Assembly: GCF_014066305.1 (NCBI RefSeq)
Contig: NW_023501036.1
Span: 755,501-819,500 of the forward strand
Reading direction: 5' to 3'
Length of the DNA stretch: 64,000 nucleotides
Source: Letharia columbiana
Taxonomy: Eukaryota > Ascomycota > Lecanoromycetes > Lecanorales > Parmeliaceae
Below, in pieces: positions 56,273 through 64,000 of the stretch (position 1 is its first letter; each line of letters starts with the position of its first letter). The notes under the pieces are model-generated. The model ran no database searches and had not been told where the DNA came from. It saw nothing but the letters and a program-made list of their open reading frames with translations. The position numbers and the translations under genes were made by a program.

Positions 56273-57438
56273 TTACGGTGGCACAAACAAGCCCGGCTTC
56301 ATGTTAATCTTACATAGCTTCGCGACACAACCCCACAGCTGTACCAACGTTTGCATGCCCTCCAGCACCCTCATATGACAGAATCCAATTTCCCGTATAA
56401 ACTCCAACCTAGCATGCTCACTCAAGCCAGGCATCGTCTTCGTAACTCTAAACATACTGCTCACAATGTCATGACTGGAATATCCCAGGTCCCACAGCTC
56501 TTTTAAACCTTCCACCGCTGATTCGATGCGCGTCTCCCAACACGCTTTGATAACCGCTTGCACTTTGACTGGATGTGGAGCGTCGACAACACGGAAGACG
56601 TTCTCGCCCGACACAAATCCGAAGCCTGCAAAAGTAGACTGGAGGTTGTTGATAGCTTGTCGCATGTCACCCTCGGCCGAAAAAATGAGCGCAGCGATTC
56701 CATCGTCAGAATATTCTACCTTTTCAGCTTCACAAATCTGCACCAGGCGAGAGACGACTTGTGCATCTGTCAAGCGGGCGTAGCGGAGGATGGCACAGCG
56801 GGATTGAAGGGGCTCGATGATCTTGTTGGAGGCATTGCACGCGAACGCGAAGCGGGTGGTCGAGGAGTAGATTTCCATCGTACGGCGAAGAGCTTGCTGG
56901 GCGCCAGATGTCATGCTGTCGGCTTCATCGAGGATGACCAGTTTTTGTCGGCCTAGCGGTAGAGTCACTTTCTTCTGAGCGAAGCCTTTAATGCGATTAC
57001 GGACGACGTCGATACCTTGATGTCGATGTCAGTGTCAGCTTGAGGGATAATTTAGTTTAGATAGACCTTGGCCGCATACCGCGCTCGTCACTGGCATTCA
57101 ACTCTAGGACTGCTTCTTTGTACGAGTCTCCGAGCAATTGCCGGGCAAGACAGAGGATCGAGGTGGTTTTGCCAATACCGGGCATGCCAGAAATGATAAC
57201 GTGCGGCATGTTTCCATCCTTGGCAATGATCTTGAGACGCTCAATAGTTTCCGTGTTGCCCACTATGTCGTCTAAGTATACCGGTCTGTATTTCTCAACC
57301 CTGACTCGGAATTAGCACGGGCGGAAGAAATGGCGATGGAGAATACCATGGCAGATCATATGATGCACCACCGACACCGTTAACATTGGCTTTGATGCCA
57401 TTCTTCGCAGCAGCAGCTGATGACTCTGCCTTTGCCAT
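56273..57438 (-). CDS. RFC4: Replication factor C subunit 4
   Basis: Rfc4 is a small subunit of the clamp loader that places PCNA on DNA. Three exons on the minus strand (57438-57347, 57300-57080, 57015-56273) give 351 aa. AAA+ motifs are Walker A in [20 protein letters not shown], Walker B in [20 protein letters not shown], and the SRC motif in [15 protein letters not shown]. The start [14 protein letters not shown] is followed by [20 protein letters not shown], where the W codon is completed across intron 1. The C-terminal collar region is complete to PGLFVPP. Comparison with other clamp-loader subunits (Rfc2, Rfc3, Rfc5) favours Rfc4 from the 'DLPWVEKYRP' and '[10 protein letters not shown]' forms. 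Confidence 0.93.
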
Positions 57439-58133
57439 TGCGGCTTTGTGAGGACGCGCTTTGAACGCGCTTGAAAGGAATCTAGAATAGGGGACGTAAG
57501 TAGTTAGATCTCTCGGTTGCCAAGGCGGGAATTTTCAGCCACTCCCGAAGAACAAGCATTTTGCCGCTCGTTCAATCAAGTGGCTTCAGTTGCGTGTCGC
57601 CGGTCGGTTTGGCTTCTCGAGAGCTCAGAAGTACAAGTAGAACGTGTACAATGTTTCGGCTGCTGGTCAAGATTATCGGGGATTTCCCCTGCTTGGTCTA
57701 TTAGTCTTGCCTCTCCAAATGATTTGACATCTTCTTGGTTTCGGTCTCGGAGGGAAGAAAGGAAAGTAGGGAAGAAAGGAAGAAAGCGCGTCGTCATCTA
57801 ATACGTAAGGCACTTCGAGATGATGGTCGATGGATGCTGCCCTTCGCCACAGTGACGCCGCAATGAACCAATGAACGATATTCCCATCTGCTCGGTCACT
57901 CTCTTGCATGCAGTCCCGCAGTCCCCGCTGAGTAAAGTAGGTACTTGATTTCTCACATTTCACAATATTTGCCGCGTCAGCGTGGGCATGTCTAAGGCTA
58001 TGTCTTCATTTCAATAAACCAAAACACTTTTCTTCTCCCTCCTTGCCCACTAATCCTTCCTTTGAAAATGATTGATTGCTCTTCTTTCTTTGACACACAG
58101 TCCTAAATTACATTACCATCCCACAGTCAGACC
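57439..58133. promoter_or_regulatory. Divergent RFC4/aspartic protease promoter region
   Basis: 695 bp between starts 57438 (minus) and 58134 (plus). A C/T-rich stretch at about 58015-58130 precedes the protease ATG, a common fungal core-promoter feature. No specific site is claimed. Confidence 0.5.
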
Positions 58134-60009
<1,876 letters not shown>

Positions 60010-60423
60010 TCTTTCCTTTATTGCGTCAAGTCGTCCATGTGACGGAGCATGACCAGTTTAGTTCACAGTGACATCAAGAAGGCGTCGGACTCCAGCATTT
60101 ACACGGGACTTGGGCACATCGTTTAAGCCATTAGGAGATGTACATAGAATGAAATCATGCGAACAAGAACACAAACTCCAACCATTAAGATTACCAAAAG
60201 TCCCCGGTCTTAGCGGACTTTCTGTCCTCATTGCGCATTCTGCCAAGACGTGGGAAAAGGTACGACCGTACGAGACCCCGAAATCACCCCCTAGCAGGTC
60301 TAGAGTAACCGCCGCCCTATCTCACTTGCTAGGTTCTGTCATGTCTTGTATTGCCAAGGAATCCCACCAACCCAAGTCCTCTCCATTCAGACAAGAAAGT
60401 TGTCAAACTCCTGCCTGCTGACC
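60010..60423. other. Intergenic region upstream of GET4
   Basis: Both neighbours are on the plus strand. The interval should hold the protease 3' UTR and the GET4 promoter. A 117-codon ORF at 60068-60421 has no support. Confidence 0.45.
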
Positions 60424-61670
60424 ATGTCGCGCTCATCAAAAATTCAAAAAACGATTGCTAGACAAGAGGAGAAGTAATCCACCAATCTCCTAAAGCACCG
60501 ATGCCGTTGTCCTACGTCAGGCCTCTCATTTCCATGCTGACGTTCTTGCTATCACAGGATCTCAGAAGGCAATTACTATGAAGCACATCAGCAACTGCGA
60601 GTAGTTGCTTCCCGTTACGTCAAGTCTTCCGACTGGGACTCAGCTACCGATATCCTCTATGGTGGCGCATTGGCTTTGCTGAAGGCGGGACAAGGTGGCA
60701 GCGGCGGGGACCTGGGATGTTTCCTCGTTGAGGTGCTAGGGAAGGCAGAGAAGGGATGCGGCACTGGCGAGAAAGGTGCGTGCGAGTTTGATGTTCTAGA
60801 GGCAACGAAGCAAGAAAGACGGGGAGTCCGGCGGTTGGAAGATTAGAGAACCTCTTACAAGGACTATGGAGTGCTGATTTACGGGCGTGATACAGGGAAG
60901 CTGTTAACGCTGTTGAGAGCGTTCCCACCCAATGAACCTACGAAGAAGAGATTCGTGTCGGAGATGGTTGCATGGAGTGGAAAGGCTGGAGACTACCCAA
61001 ATGGAGATCCAGAACTGCACCATGTAGCTGGGACTTTGTTTGCAGAAGGTATAGAGTGCCTGCATGATCTCTACGTACTTTTTGGGTCTATAGTAACTCA
61101 TACGTGTCTGCAGAAGGCGAGCCATACGACGCAGAGCGCCATCTCGCCCTCGGTACCAAAGACTCCGCTGAGCAGCTTGCCAAAGTTGAGTATGAATGGT
61201 ACACCCAGGACGAATCCCACACCGCCGCTCTCTACGCTGCAAGAGCCGTCTTCCCCTATCTCCTGACTAGCAACCTCCGCTCCGCCAATAAGGCGTATCT
61301 CATATTCACCTCCCGCCTCAGCTCCTCCAACAGATCACTCAGCGTACAGGAAGTCAGCAGCACCTCTTCCGACATGCGCGTCTATCCCTCATTGCCTCTC
61401 CTCAATTTCCTTGGTCTTCTCTTGCTGGCGGTTCAGAGGGGTAGCTCAGATCTGTATAAGCAGTTGGCTAAGCACTATGCGCCGTATGTGAAGGAGGTTG
61501 GCACTTGGGATGATGCATTGGCGCAGATAGGCGAGATGTATTTTGGGATACGGATACCGAGGCCGGGGAATCCTTTAATGGACGTAATGGGGAGCTTGAT
61601 GGGATTCGGGGGAAGCCCGAAACCAAAGCCTAGGAAGGTGGATGCTCCAGTGCCACCAGCCGTGGACTGA
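60424..61670 (+). CDS. GET4: Golgi-to-ER traffic protein 4 (tail-anchored protein targeting)
   Basis: Get4 with Get5 hands tail-anchored proteins from Sgt2 to the Get3 ATPase. Exon 1 is 60424-60473 (MSRSSKIQKTIARQEEK); exon 2 from 60558 reads ISEGNYYEAHQQLRVVASRY, DWDSATDILYGGALALLKAG and GGDLGCFLVEVLGKAEKG. A third exon from about 60849-60862 encodes LLTLLRAFPPNEPTKKRFVS and ELHHVAGTLFAE. It ends at 61048, and a 65-nt intron leads to the last exon (61114-61670) with EGEPYDAERHLALGTKDSAE and LPLLNFLGLLLLAVQRGSSD. The alpha-solenoid Get4 landmarks are all present. The exact border of intron 2 (about 60776-60860) is unresolved. Length about 330 aa. Confidence 0.88.
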
Positions 61671-61777
61671 TGTAAATAGAGCGTATTGTGGGCTTTTGAA
61701 AGAGCGATTTTGTATATGACTTGCAGAATGATATGCCAGAACGCCGTGATGTACGCAAAGTATCTTGTTACATCTCT

Positions 61778-62315
61778 TCAGCCGCCTGTTGATTCCTGTT
61801 CAGCTTCGAAGATCCAGTTGTCCTCGTCTAGTGAAGCTACCTTGCGCCTCAGGCTTGCATGCACCGCGTTCAAGAGCTCTGTTACCCGTTCAGATAAATC
61901 TTGCTTCAAATGTAGACTGATGATTGGGGACTGACCTGCGGGATCGTGAGGCTGTAGACTCCTATCCCTATACATCTCTAGTAGTCTGGCATCGAGTTCT
62001 GTGCGGGCGTTAGCCATCGCTTCCCTGATACCAAAGGGGACCGACCGTACTCTCTTTCTCATTGCCGGAGTCCTCCTCTTGTGCTTGGTCTTCATCTAGA
62101 GGCGGTAGAAGCGGAACCTGGACTTGGTAATTGCCATTGCGATCTTTGACTACAATGTCTGAGCTCTCGTCTTGAGAGCCTTCTTGCAGCGTTGTCGCGG
62201 ATGTAGACGTTGAAGCGCTTGTTGGCCGCCTGCTGAGAGTGTGATGGAATAGACTTCGACAAACACTTGAAGTGCCAGTCGCTGCTGAGCGTGATGCTGT
62301 CGACTTCGAAGCCAT
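61778..62315 (-). CDS. Small conserved fungal protein of unknown function
   Basis: Two exons on the minus strand (62315-62051 and 61998-61778) with a 52-nt intron (gtacgg...cgcacag) give 161 aa. The N-terminal part is Ser/Thr/Ala-rich (MASKSTASRSAATGTSSVCR, SASTSTSATTLQEGSQDESS), followed by YQVQVPLLPPLDED. Exon 2 is helical: LDARLLEMYRDRSLQPHD, DLSERVTELLNAVHASLRRK, ending DEDNWIFEAEQESTGG. The Trp-centred end looks conserved and coiled-coil-like, but I do not recognise the family. It is convergent with GET4 and divergent from RAI1. Confidence 0.65.
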
Positions 62316-62715
62316 CTTACTTGATTGTCCGACGTGGTACTTAGGTATTGAGGAACTATCAAACGAGCCTCAAATAGGGCTGAGCTAGTAGACGCCTGAG
62401 ACGCGCAGAAGTGCTTAGTTGTGCTACTGAGTACTGATGTTATTCCCTTCTCAAGTTTCTACCAGAGTCACCTTATGAAAGGTGGGCTTTCAAAATAAGT
62501 GGTAGAGTACCTGCAGCAGTCCAACCATTTTGACTACTGAACACCTAGAGCAACTATAATTAATAAGAGATTCTGGGGGCTCGAACAATTTTCTGGGCCT
62601 TTTGCTGAACACTTATCATATATCTCGACTCGAACCCCTCGACTGTGGATGAAGGAAACTTATCACCCAACGAAATTGCCTGTCAATCTGACAAATCGCT
62701 TGACCACCAACAACC
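62316..62715. promoter_or_regulatory. Divergent promoter region upstream of RAI1
   Basis: 400 bp between the minus-strand start at 62315 and the RAI1 ATG at 62716, AT-rich around 62550. It must hold both promoters. No site is assigned. Confidence 0.45.
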
Positions 62716-64000
62716 ATGAGCAACTTTGCTATTCAGCCCGTGAGCAGGTTCGCGGGTTCCAGCGCAGCAATTCGGAGGCCCAAAGTGCGTTGAATGTCTT
62801 ACAATTAATGTACATGGCTGAAAGCATCTAAGGAAATTGCCTATTTTTCCTACGATGACGACCACGTCTTCCATTTGGATGAGCGGTCGCTGAGATACTA
62901 TTATCCCCCAAACCTCGGAGTGGACCTTTCGAAAGGGTTTGATACCTTTCAACAGCTCGATGATACGGCAGACGATCATTTAGACGGTCTCCTTAAGACC
63001 ATAATAGATCTTGAACAACGGACTGGCACCAAATGCACTGCTGAAGTTGTGACATGGAGGTATGTTTACTCTAGAACAATCTTTCTTTTAGTCGGTACCA
63101 TAATTTGGGCCGCAAAGCCTAGAACTGTCTTTTAGTTCATGTCTCTGCCCAAAACATTACGCTGACTCCTACCATGCTGAAGAGGAATGATGACCAAGGT
63201 TCGAATGTGTTGGCTCGGTAATCCAGAACGCATTAAACATTGACAGATCATGGCGGCGCCCTTTGACAACATGAGCGGGTGAGACACTTGTCGTGGTCCA
63301 ATATGAAGGGCCTGGTCTGACTACCTAAAGTTTCGAGATGAACGCGACCAGATTCCAAGTGGGCAAGCCTAGGCAGCTGTAGCTTGAACTGTACTGGCTG
63401 ACTTTTTGGCTAATGAAGGACAGCATGTAAGTTGCCCAGAGCCAGGCGCTAGCAATGCTCTAGTACCAACCATTGCAGCTTCATCGAGGAGAACCACGAG
63501 CACAAGCTCGAATCGAGGAAGCAGCAGCACGCTCAGCCCTCGCGACGTGGTGCTCCTTCACAGGATCTCATGAGTTTTTGGGGTATGTTGGCCGCTTTCC
63601 CGAAGATCTTAGCTTGCTGATCTTCTGTCCTTGAAGGCTATAAGTTTGAAACTTTGTCATTGATTCCTGATCAGTGGGATTCGACTTCGCGAGAAGTCAT
63701 TGAAACCCGCGAAAACATGGTAGTAAATAATTACGCCCAATACTGCTCTGTGGTGAAAACCGGCATTGGCAAAGCAAGGATGCTCATCGGAGGCGAGGTT
63801 GATGCCTGTACGTTGCGTTATTTCCCAGGCCTACAGCCATCGTAACCACTTGCTTACAGCTGCTCAGTATGGGACTGCAAGCCGGACAACAGGGATGATC
63901 CCATCAACTGGGTAGAATTGAAGACCTCGGCAGAGATCGCAAACGACAAGGATACGCTCAAATACGAACGCAAACTACTAAAATTTTGGATACAGTCGTT
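62716..64000 (+). CDS. RAI1: Decapping nuclease Rai1 (DXO family), 3' partial
   Basis: Rai1 partners the nuclear exonuclease Rat1 and removes faulty or unmethylated 5' caps. Nine exons fall in the window: 62716-62784, 62833-63059, 63183-63198 (16 nt), 63247-63278, 63331-63358, 63419-63426 (8 nt), 63479-63582, 63637-63807 and 63868 onward. Joined in phase they give MSNFAIQPVSRFAGSSAAIR, KEIAYFSYDDDHVFHLDERS, LRYYYPPNLGVDLSKGF, TWRGMMTKIMAAPFDNMSGF, EMNATRFQDSIFIEENHEHK, YCSVVKTGIGKARMLIGGEV, DALWDCKP and WVELKTSAEI. The catalytic acidic motifs GGEVDA and ELKT are present. The window ends inside the C-terminal third (LKYERKLLKFWIQS). Two exons are tiny, discussed in the findings. Confidence 0.93.

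Noticed and set aside
63200..63215. T-arm-like GGTTCGAATG as a second tRNA
   Set aside because: It lies in a RAI1 intron and no acceptor, D or anticodon stem can be formed around it.

Overview
The window is nuclear DNA from a filamentous ascomycete (Pezizomycotina). The signs are short introns (about 50-170 nt) with GT...AG ends and typical fungal branch sites, dense genes on both strands, fungal-only families (GH93 arabinanase, DUF7918, 2EXR-like), and yeast-type housekeeping genes (HIS3, CSE1, NEO1, SEC16, VPS45, ALE1, RFC4, RCE1, GET4, RAI1). I cannot name the species. I see no plasmid, virus, transposase, CRISPR array or secondary-metabolite cluster.

Layout. 0-10.8 kb: the end of an LRR protein, a GT32 MIPC-synthase-like mannosyltransferase (with a frame break), a small 3-exon membrane protein, a 2EXR/F-box-like protein, HIS3, the small subunit of serine palmitoyltransferase, and a mitochondrial GGQ release-factor-like protein. 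10.8-14.5 kb: a decayed stretch holding a broken cysteine-rich membrane-sensor-like gene and at least two further gene remnants. 14.5-16.9 kb: an intact secreted GH93 exo-arabinanase, then a gene-poor spacer with a duplicated sequence. 16.9-25.7 kb: CSE1 and TSC2, head to head. 26.4-27.5 kb: a DUF7918 protein. 28.0-38.6 kb: SEC16 and NEO1, head to head. 38.8 kb: tRNA-Gly(CCC). 39-45 kb: two small uncertain genes, mitochondrial MTO1 and one doubtful ORF. 45.1-49.7 kb: VPS45 and ALE1, head to head. 50-53.8 kb: a small conserved protein and a serine-rich tail-anchored protein. 54.9-61.7 kb: RCE1, RFC4, a secreted aspartic protease (frame break) and GET4. 61.8 kb to the end: a small conserved protein and the 5' part of RAI1.

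Functional themes. Many genes serve membranes: sphingolipid synthesis (MIPC synthase, SPT small subunit), phospholipid remodelling and flipping (ALE1, NEO1), ER-Golgi-endosome traffic (SEC16, VPS45), tail-anchored protein insertion (GET4) and prenyl-protein processing (RCE1). This is probably ordinary genomic neighbourhood rather than an operon-like system. Several pairs share compact divergent promoters.

The observations most worth checking are two micro-exons (16 and 8 nt) in RAI1, three otherwise well-conserved genes broken by single-base frame changes, a cluster of decaying genes at 11-14.5 kb, a 62-bp tandem repeat inside an unusually long intron, and a GTAC-rich palindromic cluster near 41.4 kb. 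I found no convincing new biological system. Exon borders below were deduced by eye from splice signals, reading phase and family conservation.
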